NCBI GenBank assembly: GCA_019359695.1
Contig: JAHHGV010000053.1
Coordinates: forward strand, 1-52,822
Source: Brasilonema angustatum HA4187-MV1
GTDB lineage: Bacteria; Cyanobacteriota; Cyanobacteriia; Cyanobacteriales; Nostocaceae
Reading direction: 5' to 3'
DNA: 52,822 bases
The position numbers and the translations under genes are program-made. Each line of letters opens with the position of its first letter. The stretch's first letter is position 1. Under the pieces are notes generated by a model, which made no database searches, had not been told where the DNA came from, and was given only the letters and a program-made list of their open reading frames with translations. This document shows positions 17,118 to 24,985 of this stretch, one piece after another.

Positions 17118-18992
17118 ATGTATAAACTCGGCAGGAATTCAATGAATATAATCAGCAGAATTCAATTTACCAATACACCTGATGCCTCTGACTTGTATAT
17201 GAAATATAGTGAGGGTGCATCTCTAAAATTCTGTGAAGAATATGCAGAGATTACCCTTACTAAAAATGGTGTTTTGTCTTTCAACACCTACTTCAATTCA
17301 TTTTATGAGACATTTTATGCCAAATATACGGAGCTTGAGTCTCTGTATTACCTATTAAAGCTTGAGGGTGATTTTCAAGTCTCGCTCTACAGAGAGCATT
17401 ATGAACAAGAGAATAGAGAGCTTATTCATAAGGAGAATTTCGAGAACTGCCAACTACAAGAGCAAATTAAAATCTTGCTCCCTGATTCCTGGCGGAGTGA
17501 GGATGCTGGCAGAGTTTACCTGGAAATCATGTGCTTGAGTGAGCGGGGTTCTTTTGCGGAGGGATGTATAGCAACTGCTCAAAATCCGGTTAGGGAAGTA
17601 TCTTTGGGTATCATCAGCTGCACATTTAAGAAAGAAGCGTACATTAAAAAGACAGTAGACGCTATTTTGAAAGATGATTTTTTACAAGACAAAAAGCTTA
17701 AAATATTTGTTGTTGACAATGGAAAAACCTTAAATAAAGATGAGTTTCCAGAGCAACAGGTTGAACTAATTCTTAATAGAAATGTAGGTGGAAGTGGTGG
17801 CTTCACTCGTGGACTCATTCAGGCTTTGCAGGAAGATGTTTTTACCCACTTCCTATTTATGGATGATGACATTCTGCTAGAGACTGAATCTATTTACAGG
17901 CTCTTCCCCTTGTACGAATATGCGAAGCAAGACTTCGCCGTAGCTGGTAGTATGTTCGATTTGTATAAAAAGCATATTTTGTATGAAGCAGGGGCATTGT
18001 ACGCTAAATGCTTCGACGGTGATGGAGATTATATGTATAATCCGTTCACAATTGCTCCTTTGAAGAACAATCTTAATCTCGAAAATACTGCTAATACCAA
18101 TCTTTTACTATCAGAGGAGAACCCAGACTACGGAGCATTCTGGTTTTTCGCATTTTCCAGAAAAGCTGTTGACGAAATAGGGCTGCCAATGCCATTCTTT
18201 ATCAAACTAGACGATATAGACTTTAGCTTAAGGATTAAAGAACACTTTGGTAGTCCAATAGTACCTTTTCCAGGAATAGCTGTTTGGCATGAACCTTTCT
18301 ATGGAAAGAACCCCGTTTGGGATAATTACTACATTATTCGCAACCACCTGATAACGCATTCCATGCGTAATTCATTGAATTATATGGATGCAGTCAAGTT
18401 TTTGACAAAAAGCCTGCTGCATAAGTTGTTTATATTTGACTATAATTCTGCAGAAATGTTGCTCAAGGGTTTTGAGGATTATATGAAAGGACCATTGCTG
18501 ATGGAAAGCAGCGATCCAGAAATGCTACACGCCAGTATCGTAGGACTAAGCAAAAGCCACAAGAGTCAGAGTATACAGTCTAATTCCTTACTAAAGAGCG
18601 AACCTCCCAACAACTCAGGTGCTAAAAAGACCAAAGACCCTGCTTTCAAGAAACTGCTTGGTCTACTGACTCTCAATGGTCATTTGCTCCCAAGCTTTTT
18701 GTTGAGTAAGGATGATGCAATTTTGTGGATTACTTCTGACAATATGGAGTGGTGGCCCAAAGTATTTACGAAAAAACGAGTTTTGATTTTCAGGGAAGGC
18801 AACAACTCTATTTCCCAGAATGAAATGAGTAGACCAGTGGGTATTGGAATTTTCATCAAATGGCTTCAAATCATTCTTAAAGGTGGTATTAGGTGGTCAT
18901 CTGTCAGTTCAGAATGGAGAAATGCTGTCAAGCTTTTGACCTCTACTGAGTTTTGGACAAAGTATCTCAAGCTAAATGAGCAAAGTTCATAG
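17118..18992 (+). CDS. Galactofuranosyltransferase, GlfT2-like
   Basis: A 624-residue protein with the three-part GlfT2 layout: an N-terminal beta-sandwich-like domain (residues 1-160), a GT-A domain starting at LGIISCTFKKEAYIKKTVDAI (163 onward), and a helical C-terminal part. The metal motif FLFMDDDILLE (Asp249-251), RNVGGSGGFTRG near 221, DDIDFSLRIKEHFG near 366 and the metal-binding WHEPFYGKNP near 390 all match GlfT2-type enzymes. It transfers galactofuranose from the UDP-Galf made by the preceding Glf. An alternative ATG at 17142 (MNIISRIQF), preceded by AGGAA, may be the true start and removes 8 residues. Confidence 0.9.
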   Translation: MYKLGRNSMNIISRIQFTNTPDASDLYMKYSEGASLKFCEEYAEITLTKNGVLSFNTYFNSFYETFYAKYTELESLYYLLKLEGDFQVSLYREHYEQENRELIHKENFENCQLQEQIKILLPDSWRSEDAGRVYLEIMCLSERGSFAEGCIATAQNPVREVSLGIISCTFKKEAYIKKTVDAILKDDFLQDKKLKIFVVDNGKTLNKDEFPEQQVELILNRNVGGSGGFTRGLIQALQEDVFTHFLFMDDDILLETESIYRLFPLYEYAKQDFAVAGSMFDLYKKHILYEAGALYAKCFDGDGDYMYNPFTIAPLKNNLNLENTANTNLLLSEENPDYGAFWFFAFSRKAVDEIGLPMPFFIKLDDIDFSLRIKEHFGSPIVPFPGIAVWHEPFYGKNPVWDNYYIIRNHLITHSMRNSLNYMDAVKFLTKSLLHKLFIFDYNSAEMLLKGFEDYMKGPLLMESSDPEMLHASIVGLSKSHKSQSIQSNSLLKSEPPNNSGAKKTKDPAFKKLLGLLTLNGHLLPSFLLSKDDAILWITSDNMEWWPKVFTKKRVLIFREGNNSISQNEMSRPVGIGIFIKWLQIILKGGIRWSSVSSEWRNAVKLLTSTEFWTKYLKLNEQSS

Positions 18993-19007
18993 TCTGAGGA
19001 GCAGTAT

Positions 19008-20126
19008 ATGCAAAATTTACAAACTAACACACTTCAGGCGATCGCACTCCCCCCACTTCCCGACAACCCATTAGTCTCAGTCATAGTTCCAAACTACAAC
19101 TACGCCAAATACATTGGCGAAACTCTAGAAAGTGCGCTTCGCCAAACCTACCCTCATTTTGAAGTCATAGTCTGTGATGATGGCTCCACCGACAATTCCT
19201 GTGATATCATCGCCAACTTTGTTCGCAAAGATTCCAGAATTAAGCTGGTTTGCAAGCAAAATGGGGGTGTTGCTACAGCATTAAATGCTGCATATCAAGA
19301 AAGCAAAGGTGAAATCATTTGCGTATTAGATGCAGATGATATTTGGCTGGATAACAAGTTGCAAAGGGTTGTGGAGGCATTTAAGTCTCAGCCTAAGTTT
19401 GGCTTCGTGATTCACAATGTAATTCAAATTGATGGTCAGGGGAACTTGATAAATTCAACCCCTATGTTAAAGCAATTAGCTTCAGGTTGGATGGCATCTT
19501 ACGCTCTGGAAAATGGTGGATGGGTTGACAACATTCCTCCAGCCTCCGCGCTCAGTGTCCGACGGGAAGTTGGTGAGTTGATATTTCCACTCAACGAAGA
19601 ATTCAAACGTAACGCAGATAGTATTATCTTCCGTCTAGCTCCATGCATAACAGAGATTGGATCTGTACCAGAGGTGCTGAGTCAGTTTCGCTTGCATGGA
19701 GCAAACATTACCAGTCTATTAACTTTGACTGTAGATTCTCTTGAGCGTGAGCACCTAATTATCGCACGTTTACACCAAGAGCAAAAACAGTTTCTTAAGA
19801 AATTCTACGGAACAGAAATCGCACAGAAGCTGACAGATTGGCAGTCCAGCCTCCTAGTACGCCACAATCTTTATTTAATTGCTCGTCTCAAAGGTGCATC
19901 TAAGGCAGAAAGCACAAAGGCACATCAGCAGCTTGTGACTCACCCCAAATTTAATGCTCAGTTTGGTAGTTCCATACCTCAAAAGTTACTACTACAATGG
20001 GGTGAGTATCTACCTAAGCCAGTTTTTTCCGCGTTGTTCGATCTGGTTTACGGATCGAGTCGGCTTAAGCGTTTCGTGAAATTGCTATTGAGGGGAAAGC
20101 TGATTGCCAGTCGGACACAGGGGTAA
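19008..20126 (+). CDS. Glycosyltransferase family 2
   Basis: A 372-residue GT-A enzyme. VSVIVPNYNYAKYIGETLESALRQT near residue 23 and EVIVCDDGSTDNS near 54 are the family start motifs, and VLDADDIWLDNKLQRV near 106 is the DxD region. WVDNIPPASALSVRREV near 175 resembles the acceptor-side block. It follows the galactofuranosyltransferase by 15 bases, with GAGGAG (about 18995-19000) before the ATG. The C-terminal 100 residues are basic and partly helical. A HIP1 octamer lies near its start. Sugar specificity cannot be told from the sequence. Confidence 0.9.
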   Translation: MQNLQTNTLQAIALPPLPDNPLVSVIVPNYNYAKYIGETLESALRQTYPHFEVIVCDDGSTDNSCDIIANFVRKDSRIKLVCKQNGGVATALNAAYQESKGEIICVLDADDIWLDNKLQRVVEAFKSQPKFGFVIHNVIQIDGQGNLINSTPMLKQLASGWMASYALENGGWVDNIPPASALSVRREVGELIFPLNEEFKRNADSIIFRLAPCITEIGSVPEVLSQFRLHGANITSLLTLTVDSLEREHLIIARLHQEQKQFLKKFYGTEIAQKLTDWQSSLLVRHNLYLIARLKGASKAESTKAHQQLVTHPKFNAQFGSSIPQKLLLQWGEYLPKPVFSALFDLVYGSSRLKRFVKLLLRGKLIASRTQG

Positions 20127-20284
20127 TCCAAATTCATCTAGATTTGCACTAGGGGCGCTCTAGCTGAGTTAAGAATTTCAATTTGTATAACAAGTCATTT
20201 TGTATTCCAAGCAACTGAAGCCATACCTGACCACAGATTGACTTATAGCGTCAAGTACTTCAACAAAACACAGGTGAGCATACC

Positions 20285-21010
20285 ATGAGCTACAAAAGCA
20301 CGACCGACAGACTGTTTGAACAATACAACACTTATATTCAAAGGCCTACGATTGAGAACAGCCGTTCCAAAAAATTGATTTATCAATATTTTCAGCGTAT
20401 TCTCAATCCGTGGCTACCAGTGGATCGTTCAGCCAGGATTCTAGATGTAGGCTGTGGCGAGGGAGCTTTAATAGCATTCTTGAAGGAGAAGGGATATACA
20501 AACTTGTCAGGATTCGATATTTCGCCGCAAAATGTAGCCATTTGCCATCGATTGGGGTTCAAGTTTGTGCAACAGTTGGATGTACTGCAACTGAAACAAG
20601 ACCCTCGTGCAGAGCGATATGATGTCATATTTGCAATCGATATTTTGGAGCATTTACCAAAACAAGCAGCAGCCCAATTTCTGGAGCAGATCCGAAAGCA
20701 ACTCAAACCAGGTGGCTATGTCGTCGTTCAAACCCCCAACATGGGCAGCGTATTTGGCTGTCTCTATCGCTACGCTGACCTTTCGCACGAGTTCGGTTTA
20801 ACAGAACATTCTGCTGTGAGTCTTTTGACGATTGCTGGATTTGCTGCTGAAAAGGTAGAGATCAAACCATCTTGGAATGCATCAACATTTCTCGGGTATC
20901 TGCGGGAAGCTTACTTGCGTGTTCTACATCAGGTGATCTTCTTGGCTGAAGGAGCTGGTTGCCCTAAGATCCCAACAAAAAATCTCTTGATGCGGGCATT
21001 TAATTCATAA
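20285..21010 (+). CDS. Class I SAM-dependent methyltransferase
   Basis: A 241-residue enzyme with the Rossmann-type SAM fold. ARILDVGCGEGALIAFLKEKG near residue 54 is motif I, LSGFDIS carries the acidic residue that binds the ribose, and YDVIFAIDILEHLP near 115 and LKPGGYVVVQTPN near 142 are motifs II/III. Relatives in O-antigen loci methylate sugars, sometimes capping the chain end to set its length. That role would suit a locus with a Wzt that carries a chain-end reading domain, but it is an inference. The 158-bp gap upstream contains no recognised element. Confidence 0.87.
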   Translation: MSYKSTTDRLFEQYNTYIQRPTIENSRSKKLIYQYFQRILNPWLPVDRSARILDVGCGEGALIAFLKEKGYTNLSGFDISPQNVAICHRLGFKFVQQLDVLQLKQDPRAERYDVIFAIDILEHLPKQAAAQFLEQIRKQLKPGGYVVVQTPNMGSVFGCLYRYADLSHEFGLTEHSAVSLLTIAGFAAEKVEIKPSWNASTFLGYLREAYLRVLHQVIFLAEGAGCPKIPTKNLLMRAFNS

Positions 21011-21048
21011 AAAGCAGACGGAACAAAGCATCCGTGTAAATCCTCATT

Positions 21049-22323
21049 ATGCTCAAGCCTAATTCTCCCATAAAGACAGCTTCACCCCTACGCGTACTTT
21101 TTGTCAGTCATGCCTACGTGGTTGGTGTGAATCAGGGAAAGCTGAATGCGATCGCCCAAAGGGCGGCTCCCTCTGGGAGCATCGCCTCCTCCGGGGCAAA
21201 GCCCATCGCCCAAACTAACAAAGCTGAAGTTGGTTTGCTAGCTCCTAGCAACTGGAAAGCATTAGAGTGGAATCGGCTACTTCCACTAGAAACACCCTAC
21301 CCTAATATCAAAACTTATTCAGCGCCTGTTTTATTTACAGGTCGAAGCGGCGCGCACCTATATGCGCCTTGGAAACTTGCTCAGGTACTCAATGAGTTTC
21401 GACCAGACGTGGTGCAGGTTGAAGAAGAAGTTTTTTCCCTTTGTGCGTTTGAGCTAGCAATTTGGAGCAGACTCACCAGCAAACCCCTAGTCGTCTTCGG
21501 TTGGGAGAATATGGAGCGCCGCCTACCACTTCCACGCCACTGGGTTCGCCAATTCGTCTTAAGTACGGCAAAGTTAATTATTGCTGGTAATCGTGATGGT
21601 GCAGAATTATTGCGTCAATGGGGCTACACCGGGTTAGTGGAAGTTATGCCCCAGATGGGAGTAGATACTCAGTTATTTGCTCCTAATTTTCATGGCGGCG
21701 CTAGGCGATCGCCTGAACAAAAAAACGAAGAATTTCACATTGGTTTCCTCGGGCGGTTGGTACCTGAAAAAGGTATTGACATCATATTTGCCGCAGTCCG
21801 CCAACTCCAACAGCAAGGACTCAACTGCCGAATTATCCTCTGTGGCTCTGGTTCAGGTGAAGAAGTTTTGAGACAAGAGGCACAAAAGCAACAAATTGCC
21901 GATCTAGTCACTTGGCAAGGAGCAGTACCTCACCATAAAGCCCCAGAACAAATCAGCAAGTTTGATGTCCTCGTTTTACCATCACGCACAGCCGCAACCT
22001 GGAAAGAACAGTTTGGTCATGTGCTGATTGAAGCAATGGCAATGGGTGTACCAGTGATTGGTTCTAGTTCTGGCGAAATTCCCAACGTCATTGGGCGACC
22101 CGATTTAGTGTTTCCAGAAGGAGATGCTCAGGGACTAGCGGCAATATTGGAGCGCATGATCCGCGATCGACAGTGGTGCGAAGAAACTGGACGCTATGGC
22201 ATGACCAGAGTGTATCAGCATTACACGCACGAACGGATTGCAGAGCGGTTGCTTAACTTATGGCAAAAGTTACTGGAGCCAAACAATGCGGCATATGCGA
22301 TGAGACACGAAAAGCTCATATAG
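21049..22323 (+). CDS. Glycosyltransferase family 4 with an in-frame repeat insertion
   Basis: A 424-residue GT-B enzyme. The acceptor domain starts at LRVLFVSHAYVVGVNQGKLNAIA (residues 14-36), the donor domain at FHIGFLGRLVPEKGIDIIFAA near 227, and the donor-site E-x7-E region is LIEAMAMGVPVIGSSSGEIPNV near 326. Between NAIA and QTNKAEVGLLAP there are 18 extra residues rich in Ala/Ser/Gly. They are encoded by a GC-rich palindromic repeat flanked by a 10-bp direct repeat, described separately. The insertion lies in the loop after the first strand and helix, where an enzyme of this fold could tolerate extra residues, so the gene may well be functional. Confidence 0.9.
   Translation: MLKPNSPIKTASPLRVLFVSHAYVVGVNQGKLNAIAQRAAPSGSIASSGAKPIAQTNKAEVGLLAPSNWKALEWNRLLPLETPYPNIKTYSAPVLFTGRSGAHLYAPWKLAQVLNEFRPDVVQVEEEVFSLCAFELAIWSRLTSKPLVVFGWENMERRLPLPRHWVRQFVLSTAKLIIAGNRDGAELLRQWGYTGLVEVMPQMGVDTQLFAPNFHGGARRSPEQKNEEFHIGFLGRLVPEKGIDIIFAAVRQLQQQGLNCRIILCGSGSGEEVLRQEAQKQQIADLVTWQGAVPHHKAPEQISKFDVLVLPSRTAATWKEQFGHVLIEAMAMGVPVIGSSSGEIPNVIGRPDLVFPEGDAQGLAAILERMIRDRQWCEETGRYGMTRVYQHYTHERIAERLLNLWQKLLEPNNAAYAMRHEKLI
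21151..21214. repeat. 54-bp in-frame repeat insertion flanked by 10-bp direct repeats
   Basis: ATCGCCCAAA occurs at 21151-21160 and again at 21205-21214. The 54 bases from the first copy to the second equal 18 codons, so the reading frame is kept. The interior contains the near-palindromes GGGCGGCTCCCTCTGGGAGC and CTCCTCCGGGG, typical of small palindromic repeats around HIP1 sites in cyanobacteria. Removing one unit restores a smooth glycosyltransferase N-terminus. Confidence 0.85.
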
Positions 22324-22373
22324 CAGTGCCTTAAATCTAGCTTTGATGATGTTTTGAGGGTAAAAGATTACCA

Positions 22374-23510
22374 ATGCGTGTAGTGATTGCGCGGATGATG
22401 CCTGAACCTAGCATGGATGTCTATGCTGATGGCATAATTTCAGGACTGCGATCTGTCCGACCAAACTGGGAGATTGTTGATCTCAAACCGCAACCTGTTG
22501 ACAGAAAAAGTCGTTCTCTGTTACTCAGAGTTTGGAAATACTACGAACGTTTCTGGCGCTTTCCTCAACAAGTGCAGCAGCAAGTCGCCGATATATTTCA
22601 TATCATCGACCCTAGCGAGGCGCACATCACTTATTGGTTAAAAAAGAAAAATAAAGCTGTTGTCGTCACCTGTCACGATCTCGTCAACTTTTACTGTCAC
22701 AATAATCTTCAAGGCTCAGTGGAACTGCCCTTCCTCAGTCGTGGTATGTGGATACACGCTGTCAAAGGTATGAAGTACGCCGATCATGTCGTCGCTGTTT
22801 CTTCTGCAACAGCCAAAGATACGACTCAAATAATGGATATTGAACCTGCACGTATTTCTGTAATACCCAATGCAGTTGAAGCAGCATTTCAACCATTACC
22901 CAAAGAACAAGTTAAGTCTTTACGGCAAAAATATAGAATTTCACCAGAAACAGTTTGTTTACTGAATGTAGGCTCCAATCATCCGCGTAAGAATCTTTCT
23001 ACCATTCTCAAAGTCATAGAAACTTTGCAGCAGCGAGGCTTGTCTATCCACTTGTGGAAAGTGGGTGCAGACTTTACAGATGAACAAAAAACCTTCATCC
23101 AAACCCAAGGGCTAGAAAATCATATCAGCTACTTAGGCAAGCCAGATAAATCTACCCTAATTCAAATTTATAACGCCGCTGATATGTTAATAGCGCCTTC
23201 ACTCCATGAGGGATTTGGCATAACCCTTCTAGAGGCAATGGGTTGCGGAATTCCAGTTATTACCTCAAAGGTTTCAGCCATGCCTGAAGTAGTAGGAGAA
23301 GCGGGATTATTAGTTGATCCAAACGACTATCAAGCAATTGCAGATGCAGTGTGTCATCTTCACAATCATCCTGATTCTTATCAGGAATTAGTAAGCAAGG
23401 GAATTGCAAGAGCTAAACTGTTTACCTGGGAAAAAGCAGGTAAACAAATTGCTGAAATTTATGAGAAAGTTCAGGCTTGTAAAGAACTTAAAGGAGTTGC
23501 GAAAACTTAA
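22374..23510 (+). CDS. Glycosyltransferase family 4
   Basis: A 378-residue GT-B enzyme resembling mannosyl/rhamnosyl transferases of the GT4 group. [15 protein letters not shown] near residue 103 is the acceptor-domain HD motif, [12 protein letters not shown] near 142 marks the interdomain region, and [20 protein letters not shown] near 201 begins the donor domain. [22 protein letters not shown] near 277-298 holds the E-x7-E motif. The start at 22374 is about 50 bases after the previous gene. The IsrB element and its omega-RNA candidate begin just beyond its 3' end. Confidence 0.92.
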   Translation: MRVVIARMMPEPSMDVYADGIISGLRSVRPNWEIVDLKPQPVDRKSRSLLLRVWKYYERFWRFPQQVQQQVADIFHIIDPSEAHITYWLKKKNKAVVVTCHDLVNFYCHNNLQGSVELPFLSRGMWIHAVKGMKYADHVVAVSSATAKDTTQIMDIEPARISVIPNAVEAAFQPLPKEQVKSLRQKYRISPETVCLLNVGSNHPRKNLSTILKVIETLQQRGLSIHLWKVGADFTDEQKTFIQTQGLENHISYLGKPDKSTLIQIYNAADMLIAPSLHEGFGITLLEAMGCGIPVITSKVSAMPEVVGEAGLLVDPNDYQAIADAVCHLHNHPDSYQELVSKGIARAKLFTWEKAGKQIAEIYEKVQACKELKGVAKT

Positions 23511-23659
23511 GGAAATAGAGAACAGGAAACAGAACTTTTTTAGTCTAAAAAACTACTTTGATATGCTCCATAATTCAGAAAAAATCGCTTGTGACAGTGC
23601 TGGACGCGGAATGTAGGTAGTAAAACTTAATTTTTTCGTTGTTCAATCTATTCTAAAGA

Positions 23660-23878
23660 GGCGCTCTAGATGTCACTAACCCAGGGCTAAAAGCTACTGG
23701 GCTTGCAAGAGGGGAAATAACCACTTCCTGAATCAAGTTAAAAAAGTGTCTAGCTATTTCAACTGAATTGCCTGGGTGTGGTAGCCCAAAACACGTTAAA
23801 AATGCCTCCCTAGTTTTTAATCTCTGTGGCAGTCAGTAGCGAAGGGATATATAAACCTAGCAATAGGACTTATTGTAA
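23660..23878 (+). ncRNA. Candidate omega-RNA of the IsrB system
   Basis: The 220 bases directly before isrB are non-coding and rich in potential helices: CCCAG...CTGGG at 23680-23701, GGGTGTGGTAGCCC in the middle part, and purine-rich single-stranded spacers such as AAGAGGGGAAATAACCAC. In IscB/IsrB systems the guide RNA is encoded directly upstream of the nuclease gene and its 5' guide segment is copied from DNA just outside the left end of the element. Position, length and direction fit. By this logic the guide would lie at roughly 23640-23665 (near GTTCAATCTATTCTAAAGAG). The boundaries and fold are inferences from reading only. Confidence 0.55.
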
Positions 23879-24928
23879 ATGTTTGTTCCAGTAGTTGACC
23901 AAAACAACCGTCCCTTGATGCCAACTACCCCTAGCAGGGCAAAGCGTTGGATTAAGTCAGGTAAAGCTACACCATTTTTTAAAAAAGGAGTATTTTGTGT
24001 TCGGTTGAATCAAGAGCCATCTAATAGAAACACGCAACCAGTAGCGGTTGGAATCGATCCAGGGAGTAAGCGTGAAGGCTACACAGTAAAGTCACAGGCA
24101 CACACTTACTTAAACATTCAAACTCATGCTGTTGATTGGGTGAAAGACCATGTAGAAGTTAGGCGTAACATGCGACGCGCTAGACGGTTTCGCAACACTC
24201 CATGCCGACACAACCGTAAAAATAGACTTGTAAACAAGCAAAAATTACCGCCATCCACTAAAGCCAGATGGCAATGGAAATTACGAGTTTGCAAGTGGTT
24301 GACGCTGATATTCCCTGTCTCTACTTTCGTAGTTGAAGATATTAAAGCAAAAACTTGGAAGGGTGCAAAGAGGTGGAACGTTATGTTTAGTCCACTCGAA
24401 GTTGGTAAAAGATGGTTTTATTTAGAGCTAGAAAGGATTGCTAATCTAGAAACCCGAACTGGCAACGATACTTACGAAATGCGTTTAAGCTTAGGTTTGA
24501 AAAAATCTAAAAACAAGCTATCTAACAAGTTTGATGCTCACTGCGTTGATTCTTGGGTGCTGGCTAATTGGTTTGTAGGTGGACATGCTAAGCCGGAAAA
24601 CACTCAACTACTTGAGATTGTCCCATTAGAATTTCATCGTCGTCAACTTCATCGACTGCAACATGCTGCTGGTCATATTAGGTCTCGATATGGCGGGACA
24701 ATCAGCGCAGGTTTTAAGCGCGGTTCAGTCGTGAAACATCCTAAATTTGGGTTCTGTTACGTGGGTGGTTGGCAAGAATCACCGACTAAAAAAGACCCAG
24801 ACAGAAAAACAATTAGCTTGCACAGTCTTAAAACTGGTAAGCGATTAACACAAAATGCAACTACCAAGGAATGTATTTTCAAATCTTACGGCTCATGGAG
24901 AATATCTACGGCAGTTAAAACTGCCTGA
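23879..24928 (+). CDS. isrB: IsrB: HNH-less IscB-type RNA-guided nickase
   Basis: A 349-residue protein with an N-terminal PLMP domain (RPLMP at residues 11-15), RuvC-I VAVGIDPGSKREGY with Asp60, an arginine-rich bridge helix at 92-116 (EVRRNMRRARRFR), RuvC-II FVVEDIKAKT with Glu153, and RuvC-III KFDAHCVDSWVLANW with Asp219/His221/Asp224. RuvC-II and RuvC-III lie only about 65 residues apart with no HNH domain between them. That separates IsrB from IscB (about 500 residues) and predicts a single-strand nickase guided by omega-RNA. All RuvC acidic residues are present and the frame is intact, so the protein looks active. The C-terminal 120 residues, with KRGSVVKHPKFGFCYVGGW, fit the TAM-interacting region. 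No strong ribosome-binding site precedes the ATG. Confidence 0.88.
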   Translation: MFVPVVDQNNRPLMPTTPSRAKRWIKSGKATPFFKKGVFCVRLNQEPSNRNTQPVAVGIDPGSKREGYTVKSQAHTYLNIQTHAVDWVKDHVEVRRNMRRARRFRNTPCRHNRKNRLVNKQKLPPSTKARWQWKLRVCKWLTLIFPVSTFVVEDIKAKTWKGAKRWNVMFSPLEVGKRWFYLELERIANLETRTGNDTYEMRLSLGLKKSKNKLSNKFDAHCVDSWVLANWFVGGHAKPENTQLLEIVPLEFHRRQLHRLQHAAGHIRSRYGGTISAGFKRGSVVKHPKFGFCYVGGWQESPTKKDPDRKTISLHSLKTGKRLTQNATTKECIFKSYGSWRISTAVKTA

Positions 24929-24940
24929 GTCGTGTTTCCT

Positions 24941-24961
24941 CTCAGCGCTAAAGCGACTGAG
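24941..24961 (+). repeat. Right-end hairpin of the IsrB element
   Basis: CTCAG and CTGAG pair around CGC-TAAA-GCG with a bulged A, 13 bases after the isrB stop codon. A second palindrome, GGCAGTTAAAACTGCC, spans the last isrB codons (24910-24925). The first has the form of an IS605-type right-end hairpin. Confidence 0.65.
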
Positions 24962-24985
24962 TTTCCACACTTTCCACGAGGTTTT

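Larger units (their letters stand above)
23655..24972 (+). mobile_element. IsrB (OMEGA-type) transposable element of the IS200/IS605 superfamily
   Basis: A 1.3-kb unit holding a non-coding leader and one gene, isrB, with no transposase gene of its own. Each end has a similar imperfect palindrome: CCCAGGGCTAAAAGCTACTG at 23680 onward and CTCAGCGCTAAAGCGACTGA at 24941 onward. Both share the pattern C-N-CAG-N-GCT-AAA-AGC-ACTG-N-G, which fits the end hairpins recognised by TnpA(Y1) of IS605-like elements acting in trans. The unit separates two glycosyltransferase genes that would otherwise be adjacent, and ends just before the ribosome-binding site of the second. The exact borders are estimates: these elements make no target duplication, so an empty site is needed to fix them. 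Confidence 0.75.

Noticed and set aside
23879-24928. TnpB or small Cas9 as identity of the RuvC protein
   Set aside because: The PLMP N-terminus and bridge helix directly after RuvC-I point to the IscB/IsrB group; TnpB lacks the PLMP domain and Cas9 is far longer with an HNH domain.
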